Assembly (NCBI GenBank): GCA_037043235.1
Contig: JAWRVZ010000028.1
Span: 5,094,501-5,158,500, forward strand
Reading direction: 5' to 3'
Length of the DNA stretch: 64,000 nt
DNA from: Rhodeus uyekii
Taxonomy: Eukaryota > Chordata > Actinopteri > Cypriniformes > Acheilognathidae
The notes under the pieces were generated by a model that was not told where the DNA came from, did no database searches, and saw nothing but the letters and a program-made list of their open reading frames with translations. Within the stretch, counting starts at the first letter, position 1. Each line of letters opens with the position of its first letter. A program made the position numbers and the translations under genes. Positions 51,849-63,924 of this stretch are shown here, piece after piece.

Positions 51849-53815
51849 CTTCGAGAGCGCTCGTCGATACATACAGTTTAAATAAGGTTTGCCAGAAATT
51901 TCTCCAGCAGAGATCTTGTAGCAGATCACACAGTCAATCACAGGCTGGAGGAATATAGAAATGAAGTTGGTAAGTTTAAAGAAATATATATATATATATA
52001 CACACAAACAAATATGTGTGTGTGTGTGTGTGTGTGTATATATAAAATACTATATTTTCCTCTATCTATCTATATATATAGGAAAATATAGTATTATAAT
52101 ATTTCCACAAATTGGAAAAAATATATGCATATAAAAGAACCATAAACCTAGTTTCAACTATATTTATTTATTTCAGCTACACTATCACAAAAAAGGATTC
52201 AGTAATTTGTCCTTTAAAAATAATTACTAGTTTTATGCAACAAAGATTCATTAAATTGATCAAAAGTAATTTTGTAATTTTTCAAAATATTCTGTTAGTT
52301 TAAATAAATGCTGCTTTTTAGACTTTATATTCATCAAAGAATCCAAAAAAAAAAAAACAGAGAGAGAGTTTGGTTTCTACAAAAATATATCAATAATAAA
52401 GAAAATTGATAGTAATAAGAAATGTTTTTGAGCAGCAAAGCAGCATCTTAGAAAGGATTGTTTTCTAAAGGATCGTCACTTTGAAATAAATTAAATTGTA
52501 CTAATAAATTGTACAAGTAAATCAACCTCAGGGAGCATAAGACTTTTTAAAAACAGAGAAAAATCATAAAATGTAACTATTATACTTTGAAGCACCCTTT
52601 TTAAATTGAATAAGTGTTTGGAAAATTCTCAAACCCTCATTTGCTTCTTTTACTGTGACATCCAAATAAAAACAGCTGATGTTGATATTATGACCATCTA
52701 TAGGTGCTTTAAAAGAACACGATATAAAGCTCACTTACCCGATCATTCCTGAATGCACATGTGGTTGTATCAGCGTTCTCGGTTCCTCTTTGACACGTTG
52801 TGGCTTTCAGATAAAAGTTATGGTAGATGTAGGTGACATCAAACCCTGCCTGCAGAGAGATGATATATTCATTCACAGTTGATGTATAGAGCAGACAGGC
52901 ACTTCCACCAACTCTAAATTTAGTCAAAAACTTCCAGAGAACCAGTAACCCAATTCTGTCCTCTTTTTTTGGGGAGGTTCTCTGGAGATTTAGATGTTTG
53001 ATTTCAGACCTAAAAAATGACTTTCCATCAAGAGTGTTTAGAATATCTGAGTCACTCCTCAGGATGTTACACTCAACAAACCTGTACAAGCATTTTAAAC
53101 ATTTTAATTTCCCTCCATTAAATCTTGTTCAGCATCACACAAAAAATAAAAAAAATAATATATATACATGTATATATTTAAAAAAGATGAAAAAATAAAA
53201 ATTTCCATAACAAATGGCTTACGATAACTAAACTAATTCAATATAATAATGATTATATTATTATACATCATATTAGTTGTATAATATAGATATAACATAA
53301 CAAAAAAGGCAAATAAATAATAAACAATTATATTTGTACTTATATTGTGTATGTATTATGTATATATATAAATAATGTATGTATGTGTATGCATGCATGT
53401 GATTAATCGTGTGTGTGTGTATGTGTATATATATATATATATATAAAAATATACACACACGATTAATCACATGCATGTATACACATATATACACACACAA
53501 ACTTTTATATATGCTTTTTATGCGATTAATCAGTTTGACAGAATTAATTTAAAGTGGCAGCTTTAGTTTCAGAAAATCTTTTCCCTGAAAAGAGGATAAA
53601 AAGCAGAAAGAGAAGAACGCAGTTACCTGAATTTCTGCCCGATGAATAGCTTTAAAGAAGAGAAAATGGTTCTGGATGCCGTTAAGGGCATTGATCTGAA
53701 GTAAAGCCAGCTCCACTCCTTTCTTGTATATATCCGGGAGTTTGTTGAAGAGCTCTTGTGCTTCATTGAGAGGAACTCCAGCAGTGAGCAGCACGAGCAA
53801 CAGCAGCACAGCCAT
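51849..53815 (-). CDS. rarres2: Chemerin-like secreted protein, copy C (3 exons recognised, 3' end missing)
   Basis: Exons in gene order 53815-53627, 52849-52739, 51944-51849, all phase 0, 132 codons. Signal peptide MAVLLLLVLLTAGVPL, then FNKLPDIYKKGVELALLQIN; exon 2 GFDVTYIYHNFYLKATTCQ..CAFRNDR; exon 3 PVIDCVICYKISAGEIS, two codons shorter than in A and B and ending CMYRRALSK. The fourth exon with the EHCN half-cystine and GSP.LLA tail, clear in A and B, was not found between 50800 and 51848. A short in-frame alternative (CAG|GAA, seven codons ESETQHV then stop, from about 51566) and read-through of the exon 3 donor (VFPFHVLHL, stop) both exist but neither supplies the sixth Cys. It may be a pseudogene or a diverged copy. 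Confidence 0.78.
52718..52866 (-). other. Homogenised tract shared with rarres2-B
   Basis: Partner of 48196-48344; see that entry. Confidence 0.8.
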
Positions 53816-54094
53816 CTTTCACAAGTCTGAACTTCAGCTCCTCCTGCAAACGTCTGCTTACCCAAAAACCAGGTTAAACATTCTCTAAAACGGTCACAGT
53901 TCATGTGGTGCGGAGAAGTCCGGGACTAAAGGATTCAGCTGGAGTTATGAGGAATGTTTGTTGTTACAGCACACACTAGAACCAGAATGAATTATGGGCC
54001 ATGTCATAAAAGTTCATTGACTCATTTGAGAAAATTAACCTTGTTATTATTGAGCTATTAGATTTTTTTGTTGCTCAAATTACATTTATGCAAG

Positions 54095-54335
54095 CATACT
54101 TAAATGCTTTAAAAGCCATTTATTCCTGTGATCAAAGCAGTCACATGATCCTTCAGAAATCCTTCTAATATGCTGCTCAAGAAACATTTAAGTTTTTATA
54201 TTTTGTGGAAACTGATGCATTTTTTTCTTTCCCCAGGATTCTCTGATGAATATAAAGTTGGAAAGAACAGCATTTATTGGAGATAAAAATATTCTGTAAT
54301 ATTATAAATATATTTACAGTCATACTTGCTGAATT
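54095..54335 (+). repeat. Dispersed cyprinid-type repeat (plus, partial)
   Basis: 'tttattcctgtgatcaaagca', 'cacatgatccttcagaaatccttctaatatgctgctcaagaaacatt', 'ccaggattctctgatgaatat' and 'aatattataaatatatttacagtca': a partial copy of the family at 13220. Confidence 0.8.
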
Positions 54336-54468
54336 TTTTTAATTCAATTTTTCAGTACTATTTGTTTAGTCACGTGCACGTATTTTTAACAAATAACAAA
54401 TAAATGTAAACCAAAGTAATTTTAAAACTAAAACACACAAAAAAGGCAATTTAAATAGAAAAATCAAC

Positions 54469-54474
54469 TTTATT
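54469..54474 (-). terminator. slc4a2: Polyadenylation signal of slc4a2
   Basis: AATAAA on the minus strand, 1.9 kb past the slc4a2 stop. The segment between (54475-56405) is low in recognisable repeats and reads as a long 3' UTR. Not proven. Confidence 0.5.
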
Positions 54475-56405
54475 TGCAATATTTGTAATTTACTGTAAAT
54501 ATTGCATTATGTACAGTGGAACATTTAAAAATCAAATATTCAACAACCAAACAAAATGCATTAAAAAAAAGATGTCCAGAGATGGTAAATGACCCTTCAC
54601 TTCCCTTTGCCAAACTATCGTAACGCATATCGCCAAACGTTAAAACGACCACATGTACCAGCATTAACCTTCATGAACCTCGTAAAGCATCCATAATAAA
54701 TACCATCTACAAACAAGTGCTGCCGAGAGCCCAGTCGCAGCACAGAACCTCAAAGCGCTGCTCTACCATCAGATTTCCCAGAGTTCAGCAGGCCTAAACG
54801 CGTCTAGACGCTGAACGCGGGCAGAGGGAATGTCGAAGATCAACAACGTCCTGATTTACTAAAACGACGACAGACAACATTTTATAAAAATATTCTCAAA
54901 TCAATCAAAAATGTACGTTCAAACAAATGACAAAGCATCTAATCCAAATAACCTCTAACAATTTCATCTCACTACTTTGTCATTAGTTAGCGCAATATAA
55001 AACTATCATCGTAATTTCCTAGAGTTAAAAGATCCTAACATTCATCTAATCCTGGAATCCCAATCTGGAATGTAAATAGCGCTCAAATGAGCTAAAGCAC
55101 TTGTTTTGTAGCATGTTTAAAGCACAGTGGTGTGATCAAATCTGAGGATTAAAAAAGTAATAACCATAACACATTCTAAGCTGAATGACTGAACCGTAAC
55201 CAACTCATAACATTGGTCAATCTCATTCCCGATGGCTTGTGCGCACAAAATATTCAGAGTGAAAGTGTACGTGCAGAAGTCAAATCTTATTTGAGTGGAT
55301 TCACCGTCTAACTGACTGTAGGAATCCAAAAAGTGAAGCAGTGGGATATTAGTGAATGAGGGAAAGAGTAGTAATATTATTCAGGAATTCTGTGGCCAAA
55401 ATCCCTCATGAACTGACATAAATAATACGGTTCCCCTGTTAAACGCATAAATAATTTGCAAGTACATTAAAATCTATACTTCTGAGAACTGGTGCTGAAA
55501 TGAACAGGCTTCTGTTTTAGTGTTAATTCAACATTATACGTGGAAAGACTTTAAAAATGTGGTAGAAAATTAGTTATCAGGTGCATTTCCCAAAATCATT
55601 GTTAGCCAAATATGGTGTTGCGACCAAGTTTGGCTTATCTGTTAGTTCTTACAAACGAACCATTAAACCCACAATATTGGAATGATGTGTACTCTTCTTT
55701 TTCTTAAAATGGGTTTTAACTCTAGACAAGGTATCAGGGATTCACTAAGACTCTCTCAAGATCACCGAAATTGCCGCCAAATTCATCCTCTAAAACAGAG
55801 CTCTGAACGAGTCAATTGTGCTCCATGTAACAGTCAATATCAAATATTCTCCAACTGCACATCTAGAGCTTTTGTGAGAGTTTGCATGTGACCTTGATGC
55901 ATTATAAAACGAAAAAAAGTTGTGATAGGCCAGCGACGTAGGAAAAAAATACCGTCAACTGTGATTGTTCTGGGTCGTAAATCACAACAATAAAAGAAAA
56001 GCCAATAATAAAACTATTAAAAGCACTGGCGCACATACGGTAGAAGATGAGACGAGCATTGGCAATCTTTCTCTAACATGAGTATACACTAAAAACGACA
56101 TAAAATATTGCATGGGCCCTGAATGGTGCTGGGAATGTTCAGTTACCCCATACGGTACATTTGTTTTCCTCATAGGCAACAGATACGCTTGATAAAGGCT
56201 AAACGGTGATAGCAGCTCAAACCCTCTAAAGCAATTGAAATGAGTCTCTGGAAATGTTAAGACTTCATATAATATTCTCACCTCTACAGCATGTCTAGAC
56301 TGACTGTGCGATTTGGTTTGTCATAGTTTGAAAAGCAACTGTCCTATTGGGCAACAGCCGGACTGACAGGAAGACAGGTGAGAGACGGACAGCTGTGGTC
56401 GTGGC
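54475..56405 (-). other. slc4a2: Probable slc4a2 3' UTR
   Basis: Non-coding, largely repeat-free stretch between the slc4a2 stop and the first good polyadenylation signal. Short open frames on both strands show no similarity I recognise. Confidence 0.5.
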
Positions 56406-59400
56406 TCAGACTGGCATGTGCATCTCTGTGTATTCATCGTGTCCCTCCTTCTCGTCAGTGGGAGTGATGCTCTGCATCATCAGCGTCCAACTGAGGAGAT
56501 ATAACAGATAAGTAAAAAAAAACAGTACTAGTCAAAGCTAATTTTGAAAATTACTGCCCCTTACTAGCACTAGCAATTCCTTCACCCCTACCTCCCTCAC
56601 CCAACCACCTCCCTCCCAACCCTACGCTCTACATCTCATCAACAACACGCTCACAACACACTCACCTCAACGCTCCTCCCAACCCTCCGCTCCTCACCCA
56701 ACCCTCTCACCTACTCCATCTCAGCTCCTCACTCCAGCTCACAACCTCAACTCCACTCCTCCTCTCCGCTCAGCTCCTCAACTCCTCACCTCAACTCCTC
56801 TCCACCCTCAACCTCCTCCACCCTCAACTCCGCTCCACACTCAACTCCACCGCTCCGCCCTCAACCTCTCCGCTCCGCCATCAACTCCTCTCCCTCCGCC
56901 CACTCACTCCTCTCCGCTCCGCCCTCAACTCCTCTCCGCTCCGCCCTCAACTCCTCTCTCCTCTACGCCCTCAACTCCTCTCCTCTACGCCCTCAACTCC
57001 TCCACTACGCCCTCACCCTCTCCTCTACCCCTCAACTCCTCTCCTCTACGCCCTCAACTCCCCTCAACTCCTCTCCTCTCCGCCCTCAACTCCTCTCCTC
57101 TCCGCCCTCAACTCCTCTCCTCTCCGCCCTCAACTCCTCTCCTCTCCGCCCTCAACTCCTCTCCTCTCCGCCCTCAACTCCTCTCCTCTCCGCTCCACCC
57201 TCAACTCCTCTCCTCTCCGCTCCACCACGCCCTCAACTCCTCTCCTCTCCGCCCTCAACTCCTCTCCTCTCCGCCCTCAACTCCTCTCCTCTCCGCCCTC
57301 AACTCCTCTCCTCTCCGCCCTCAACTCCTCTCCTCTCCGCCCTCAACTCCTCTCCTCTCCGCCCTCAACTCCTCTCCTCTCCGCCCTCAACTCCTCTCCT
57401 CTCCGCCCTCAACTCCTCTCCTCTCCGCCCTCAACTCCTCTCCTCTCCGCCCTCAACTCCTCTCCTCTCCGCCCTCAACTCCTCTCCTCTCCGCCCTCAA
57501 CTCCTCTCCTCTCCGCCCTCAACTCCTCTCCTCTCCGCCCTCAACTCCTCTCCTCTCCGCCCTCAACTCCTCTCCTCTCCGCCCTCAACTCCTCTCCTCT
57601 CCGCCCTCAACTCCTCTCCTCTCCGCCCTCAACTCCTCTCCTCTCCGCCCTCAACTCCTCTCCTCTCCGCCCTCAACTCCTCTCCTCTCCGCCCTCAACT
57701 CCTCTCCTCTCCGCCCTCAACTCCTCTCCTCTCCGCCCTCAACTCCTCTCCTCTCCGCCCTCAACTCCTCTCCTCTCCACCCTCAACTCCTCTCCTCTCC
57801 ACCCTCAACTCCTCTCCTCTCCGCTCCACCCTCAACTCCTCTCCTCTCCGCTCCACCCTCAACTCCTCTCCGCTCAACTCTCCCCTCCTCTCAACTCCAC
57901 CCTACTCCGCTCTCAGCTCCGCTCCGCTCCCTACTCCACTCCACCCAACTCCACATATGTAGCAATTAAAATGCATCATGAACATTGTTTCTTCTTAACT
58001 ATATATATTTTTTATTTTGTTAATTCCCTAGATGTAAATTACCGGTCAAAAGTTTGAGGTCAATAAGATTTTTTTAAATGTGTCAGTAATATTGTGAAAA
58101 ATTATAATCATTTAAAGTAACCATTTTCTATAGTAATATATTATAAAATGTAATTTATTCTTGTGATCAAAGCTAAATTTTCCGCATCATTACTCCAGTC
58201 TTCAGTGTCACATGATCCTTCAGAATTCATTCTAATATGCTGATAATAGATAATATTTTTTTGGAAACCAAACTTTTTTTTTCATTTTTCAGGATTCTTT
58301 GATGAATAGAAAGATAAAAAAGAACATCACTTATAAGATATAAGAATCTTTAGGAACACAAAGTGTTTACTGTCACAATAAAAGTATGAATTATTTTTTT
58401 TTTTTTTAAATCTTACTGACCAAAACTCTTGAGCGACAGTTTCTCCCTAAGAAGCCAGCAATAATGTAATTGTGTGTGCAAAGATCCTTACACACTGCAT
58501 TTCACGAGCACTAAAGATGCGTGACAGAAGAAACATCTTGACCGGGACGGTCATGATGAGAACGAAGGGGAAAGCCAGCGACGCCACGGTGGACATGACC
58601 GCCCACAGGACAGCGAGACAGACCACCTGTATCGCTGTGAACAGATGCATACGCAGGGTCCGCACCTGGCAGTCAACACATACAGTACAAAGCATAAGAT
58701 TTCTGTACAGCATCTGATAACATTACTGCACCATGTTACTGCCAGTACTTTTTCAAGGGGAACAATTAACCAAAATCAAAAACCAGATTGGGGTTCTTAC
58801 CTTGCGCACGTAGGTGTGGTCGGGGTGGTATTTTGGGGGCATCAGCAGGAGCAGGATCCGTTCTGTCAGCTGGATGCCATTCAGGGACATCACACCCATG
58901 TACAGGAAGATGCCAAACAGCACAGCGATTGGGATTTGACGAAGCAGATCCCCGATTACTATTGAGAGACCTGCAGCCAACAGAATTTGCAGTACGAGTA
59001 CATTTTACTGACTTTTTCTTCATTTAATTCATATGTTAATACATACAATAGTCATTTACTCTGGTTGCATATTGTTTTTCTAAAACAGTAGCAACAGAAA
59101 ATACACAAATGTCCAATGAATAAATTACATTGACCTGTTAGGTAAAAGTTGTCTAATGTCTAAAGTGGAATACAGAAATAAAAAGAGTACTACCAGTGTA
59201 ACCCTCTACATTTATCCATTTGGCAGACGCTTTTATCCAAAGCGACTTACATTGCATTTAAGGAACACATTGACATTCTAATCAGTTCTTGCTTTACCTG
59301 GGAATCGAACCCATGACCTTGGCGTTGCAAGCACCAATGGAAAACAGGAAAGCTACATTAAAGCTCTAACCCATATTATCCGACAATACGCGATTAAGGT

Positions 59401-62400
59401 TTAATTAATCATTCATGAAATGTATTGATCTTATCAGTAGTTCGTGTTAATCAGCTTGCAATTAAATTGATAATGTTGGAATTGCCATTGTTGAAACACA
59501 CCTACAAGTATTGCCACCAGTAACCCGGTCACCCTCTGCTCCTTGATCTCCTGGATTCGAGGTTTGTCTCCTGGAGCGACTGCTTTGCTCATCACGGTGA
59601 GGGCGTTGGCATGGGTTACTGAGCGCACGGTGGCCGCAGCCATCCACGGCAGGCCAAACAGAGCGCTGGTGCCGCCAAGAGTCACAATGATCAGAAGGTC
59701 CAGATGGAAGCCAGAACCCTTGACCAGCATGCGCTCTTTCTTACTGACAATCAACCTAGAAGGAGAGAGTATCTTTAATATCGCCATGATTTAAATATGA
59801 AAAAACAACATTTAGTTACATTACAGCTGTATAACTACTAAATGTATTAAAAAAACAAAACAAAAAAAAAACCATACATATACACACACATAATATTTGA
59901 GCTCTATAAATGCAATTATAAAACAAAGCATGACAATGGACTGACGTGGTGATTTGCGTCTCCATAAAGATGAGGATGAAGACGAGCAGAGCGGGAAGGA
60001 TGCTGGCAAACATCATCCAGATGGGGAACTGACCATCAGTGCCCAGAGGATTGACTATCCAACCTCGCTTCTCAGGACTAGTGACTGAAAAACCTCGGGG
60101 GACACTAAGTTTCTGTAGGTTGGAGCATTGACAATGTTGTAAATTAATTAATAATAATTTTTAAAAAGCATATTAAAGTTCCCCTTGTAGTCCCTTTAAA
60201 CTCATATTTGATCACCAACATGACATTTAAAAAAATATTCTTGTGAACAAATTATCTTCATGCTTTAAAATAGCTTTATTATAAAACCTTAATTTCGTAT
60301 ACGCGGATGCATTAATATGCTAATTAGCCCCGCCTCCACTCACACCAGTTCAGAGATCCATCTCTGGTAAATGGTTTGCTTTCCCTGGGAAACTTTGGGG
60401 GAACAGAAAGGATTTGTGAGTGAACAGTTTCTCAGGTGAAAGCAAAACATTTGCAAGAGAAAGCAAAAACATTGACTATTTATCCTCCTAACTCTTTTTT
60501 TTTTTTTACCACCACACCCCTTTAGGGGCTACATAAAGTTTTTTTATTTATAAAATGTAAAAAAAAAAAAAAAAAAAAAAGGTTAAAACAAATGTAAATA
60601 ATATGGGTGGAACATGAAAAACAGTTTATACAATAATACAAAAAAAAAGAAAAGAAAAAATGATTAATTAAAAAGATAAAGTAAATAAAAAAATATACTG
60701 GGCTTAACATAATATTTTTTGCTCAGCAGCCACTCCGACTTCTGGTTTTCCAAAGTTATTATTCACTCAGCATTTTCACGTCGATACTATGGGGAAAAAC
60801 TGCTGTATAGATATTTAAAATAATCTCTTGATTGTCATATTAGCTACTGTCACTTTAAGACATGCGTCAACCTTAGGACAACTTTAGGACAAATCCATTA
60901 TACTGTTATACATGCACTTTCTTTCTCAACAGTTGAGATTGCCATTTTGATGTTATTTTGGGTGTTTTTGACTGTTTAGGCGCAATAAGCAGCAAAAAAA
61001 CTTTGGGTATGAGCACAAAATCTAGTAAAATGATGTGCAATATCACACCGAAGTTAAAGCCATGTAATACCAACAACATTCATCGAGAGCAAATGAAACA
61101 AGTGAGTGAGGGACGGCAGGATTGTATGACAACTGCCAGAGAGAGAGAGAGAGAGAGAGAGCATAGCTGGTATCTTGTATCTATTCTGCTTGTGTTTGCA
61201 TTTTTTATTTTATTTTATTTCTTATTTTCTTTTTCAGTAGGACAAATAGTGTGAGTTGATCCAACCAAGCTTATTTACATTACATTATTTAATTATTAAT
61301 ATTTAGGGTCCCTAGCCTGAAATGAGCAATAGCAATAGTGTTGCTTGACTAATTGATAACTCTCCATCATCACCTGTGAGTATGTGTCTTGAATGCTGTA
61401 GTCCACCAGAACCATGATGAGAATGGCAATAGGAACTCCAAAATCTCCAATAACTCTTCTTAACTGTAAAAAAATGGACTTCTTTTAGACAGAAGATGAC
61501 ACATTTCAACCACATTTTTGCAATCTTCTCATCACCCAACAGTTGATCAGAGAGCGTCTTACCCTGCCAGGGAAGAAGGCACTGTTTTTAAACTTGCGCA
61601 GGTAGAAGGCGATGAAGAAGGTCCCAGACATGAGCACAAAAGACAGCAGAGCAGTATTAGGTTCACCGACCACCTTCACCATCTCTGGCGTACTGCTATT
61701 CGCTGCAAATGGGCTTAAAGTGCTCGAGTTGAACATCGTATCGTTCACATCGTCAACCATAGCAGAGCAGCGTCTCAGAGGATGTTCCTGGAATATCTGC
61801 AGGAAACATCAGCAGTCAAAATGATTGGATACATTCAGGATATAGCCAGACAAAACAAATCAAAAGACGATCCAAAATACCTTGACCAGTTTTGAGAAGG
61901 TCTCATAGATGAAGATGAGAGAGATGAGGAAGGAGAAGATCTCCTGGGTGAAACGGGAGACAAATCGAACCAGGAAGCTGCCCTCAAAGGCCACCATCAA
62001 CACCACGATGATGATGAGCCAAAAACCAATCCAAACGCGACCCGTCAGGTACTCCATATTATTGCCCTTACAGAACTGAAGAAGAGAAGATTATTTTATG
62101 AGTGAACTAACTTGAGCAGAACAATGACTATTATATTCTATAGACTTGCTTTATAGTTTAAATTTGCTCCATAACTAATGCACTTTGCGAGATTCATACT
62201 ATTATTAAACTAAATTGAGGTGACAGCCTTTTTTAGAGCTGCTTTACATGTGAAATTGTACTTTTTACTATGGTGAATCTGCTTTGAAATAATCTGTATC
62301 GTAAAAAGTACTACATAAATGAATGTGAAAAAAGTGGGATGTATTTATGGTATGAAATTATGTAGTTATAGCATCTCAAAAACCTTGAAATACATAGAGG

Positions 62401-63492
62401 TTCCTGTAGGGTGCAGCATAAAAAAAATACAATAAAAATAATAATAAATAAATAAATATATATATATTATTTTTTTTTATTATTTTATTAATAAATTATG
62501 ATAATTACAATAATACATATAAAGTAAATGTATAAAGGATGGAGCAATCAACTTATATAAACTAAATTAAATAACAAAAACAAAATAATAAACAAAACAA
62601 ATACATTTTATTCATTTTTATTGAGTTTTCTTACAAAAATCCATCATTTGGCGTCAGAAGGTCTTTATTAACCCACTCACTACCATTATAAAGCTTCGAA
62701 GAAAGCCCAGATATTTTTTATGCAACTCCGATTGTGTTTGGCATACTTTTTTGTGTGTAATATACACCTAGAATGGCTCGAGGGTGAGTAAATTATGGGC
62801 TCATTTTCATTTCTGGGTGAACTAGCCCTTTAATGATCAGTATTATAAACTCACAGAGAAGAAGGCTTCTTCAAACACCAGGATTGGTCCAGAAAATCCC
62901 ACCACCAAAAGCGGCTGGGCCCCGAGCAGGCAGAACAACACACCCTGAACACACGTGGCCACAATCAGCTCCGACACGCCAATGAGCCCTTCAGTCTTCT
63001 CACCTGAACACAAACCAGACCAGAGCTCCAGCGTCATGAATTATTAAGCATCGAGGTCAGACACATGCCGTCTGGAGTTCAAACTACTCATCAGAATCAT
63101 GGCCACTAAGAGCATTTATCATGATGAACCTTTTGTTAAATAACTGGTCGCTTACAGTAATTTAATTTACTAACTAAATACATTTCATGTTCATCTGCTG
63201 AATATTAACTGATCGAATCAATGATCTTATCAATGTTTCTGTCAGCAAAAGCACAGCCGAAAAGGAGAACTATAGCATAACTGACCCAGAAGGCCTCCAA
63301 ACGTGATGGCGGGAGAAAGAGCAGCAAAATAGATAAAGATGACAGCAGCCATGCACTGGGGGTTCAGCGCATCCTTAAAGTCACTGATGTACTTTGGGTA
63401 ACGACGCTGGGCGTCACGGATTAGGCCACCAAACAGACGGCCTGTGCGTCGTAAAGGGTCGTCTTCTGGTTTAAAGGGCGCCAGCAAGGCCT
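56406..63492 (-). CDS. slc4a2: Anion exchanger AE2-type, 3' part (10 exons)
   Basis: Exons in gene order 63492-63286, 63003-62855, 62075-61881, 61796-61563, 61463-61374, 60112-59946, 59755-59502, 58970-58801, 58665-58492, then the last exon 56490 (or 56471)-56406. All internal junctions are GT-AG and in phase, about 547 codons. The protein begins LLAPFKPEDDPLRRTGRLFGG and IFIYFAALSPAITFGGLLG, then the SLC4 transporter membrane domain: GVSELIV, LLGAQPLLVVGFSGP, EGSFLVRFVSRFTQEIF, an exofacial loop with NDT and two NSS glycosylation sequons, FFIAFYLRKFKNS, VPIAILIMVLVDYS, SVTSPEKRGW, MMFASILPALLVFILIFMETQIT, SVTHANALTVMSKAVAPGDKP, GDLLRQIPIAVLFGIFLYMGV. The residues favour AE2 over AE1 or AE3 (RGFSVTSPEKRGWIVNPLG). 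It exchanges chloride for bicarbonate at the plasma membrane. The N-terminal cytoplasmic domain lies right of 64000. See the finding on the last exon. Confidence 0.95.
56570..57957. repeat. 22-bp C/T-rich minisatellite in the last slc4a2 intron
   Basis: Core (about 57065-57780) is roughly 30 near-identical copies of 'ccgccctcaactcctctcct' plus 'ct'. The edges (56570-57060 and 57780-57957) are irregular variants with scattered small indels. The plus strand is almost all pyrimidine; the transcribed RNA would be purine-rich (GAGGAGAGG). Confidence 0.95.
58020..58440 (+). repeat. Dispersed cyprinid-type repeat (plus)
   Basis: 'ttcttgtgatcaaagctaaattttccgcatcattactccagtcttcagtgtcacatgatccttc' and 'tttcaggattctttgatgaatag': a well-preserved copy of the family at 13220, in the last slc4a2 intron. 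Confidence 0.85.
59207..59354 (-). repeat. tRNA-derived SINE (minus) in slc4a2 intron
   Basis: 'tttatccatttggcagacgcttttatccaaagcgacttac', 'tcagttcttgctttacctgggaatcgaacccatgaccttggcgttgcaagcacca', ending 'acaggaaagc'. Confidence 0.9.
60113..61373. other. slc4a2: slc4a2 intron: poly-A/T runs and GA repeat
   Basis: Holds T and A homopolymers at 60497-60508 and 60559-60581, a (GA)n at 61137-61162 with the conserved flank 'agcatagctggtatcttgtatctattctg', and otherwise unassigned AT-rich sequence. No exon seen. Confidence 0.6.
62076..62854. other. slc4a2: slc4a2 intron, AT-rich
   Basis: Low-complexity A/T around 62430-62610; no other feature recognised. Confidence 0.55.
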
Positions 63493-63559
63493 CTGATTTA
63501 CACATAAAGAGAGAAGTTGGGATATGATTAATATAACAGGATAGTGGTGAAATATTCAT

Positions 63560-63900
63560 GAAAGTTACACAAACAAAAAATGCCTACACAGTCACACAAA
63601 TAAAAAGTGAAAAAAGGAGAAAAAGCAGCAAGAAAAACAAAAGGAAAACAAAAAAACAATGCACATAAAAAAAGTACAAACACAAATCAATACAGTAAAA
63701 AAAACAGTGTCTACATAAAATGAAAGCAAAAACAAAAAACAAATGCTAATAAAAATCAAACAAAACAACAAAGAAAACAAATACAAACAAAAATGCCTCA
63801 AAATAAACTATATATATCTCTAAATACAAAAAAAAAAAAATTCTAAACAATGAAAGCACACAAAGCAGACAAAAAAAACAAAACATTTAAAACACACCCA
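63560..63900. repeat. A-rich low-complexity tract
   Basis: Long run of A-rich sequence with short 'acaaaaa' and 'aacaaa' motifs in the intron upstream of the first visible slc4a2 exon. The T-rich complement opens a spurious minus-strand frame. Confidence 0.8.
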
Positions 63901-63924
63901 AAATAAAAAGCTTAACTGGAACTA

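Noticed and set aside
57065..57780. CRISPR-like array (regular 22-bp repeats)
   Set aside because: There are no unique spacers; it is a head-to-tail minisatellite in a vertebrate intron.
61312..61539. Continuous minus-strand frame across slc4a2 exon 61374-61463
   Set aside because: The conserved residues (VIGDFGVPIAILIMVLVDYS) are in another frame of the same exon that joins its neighbours in phase.
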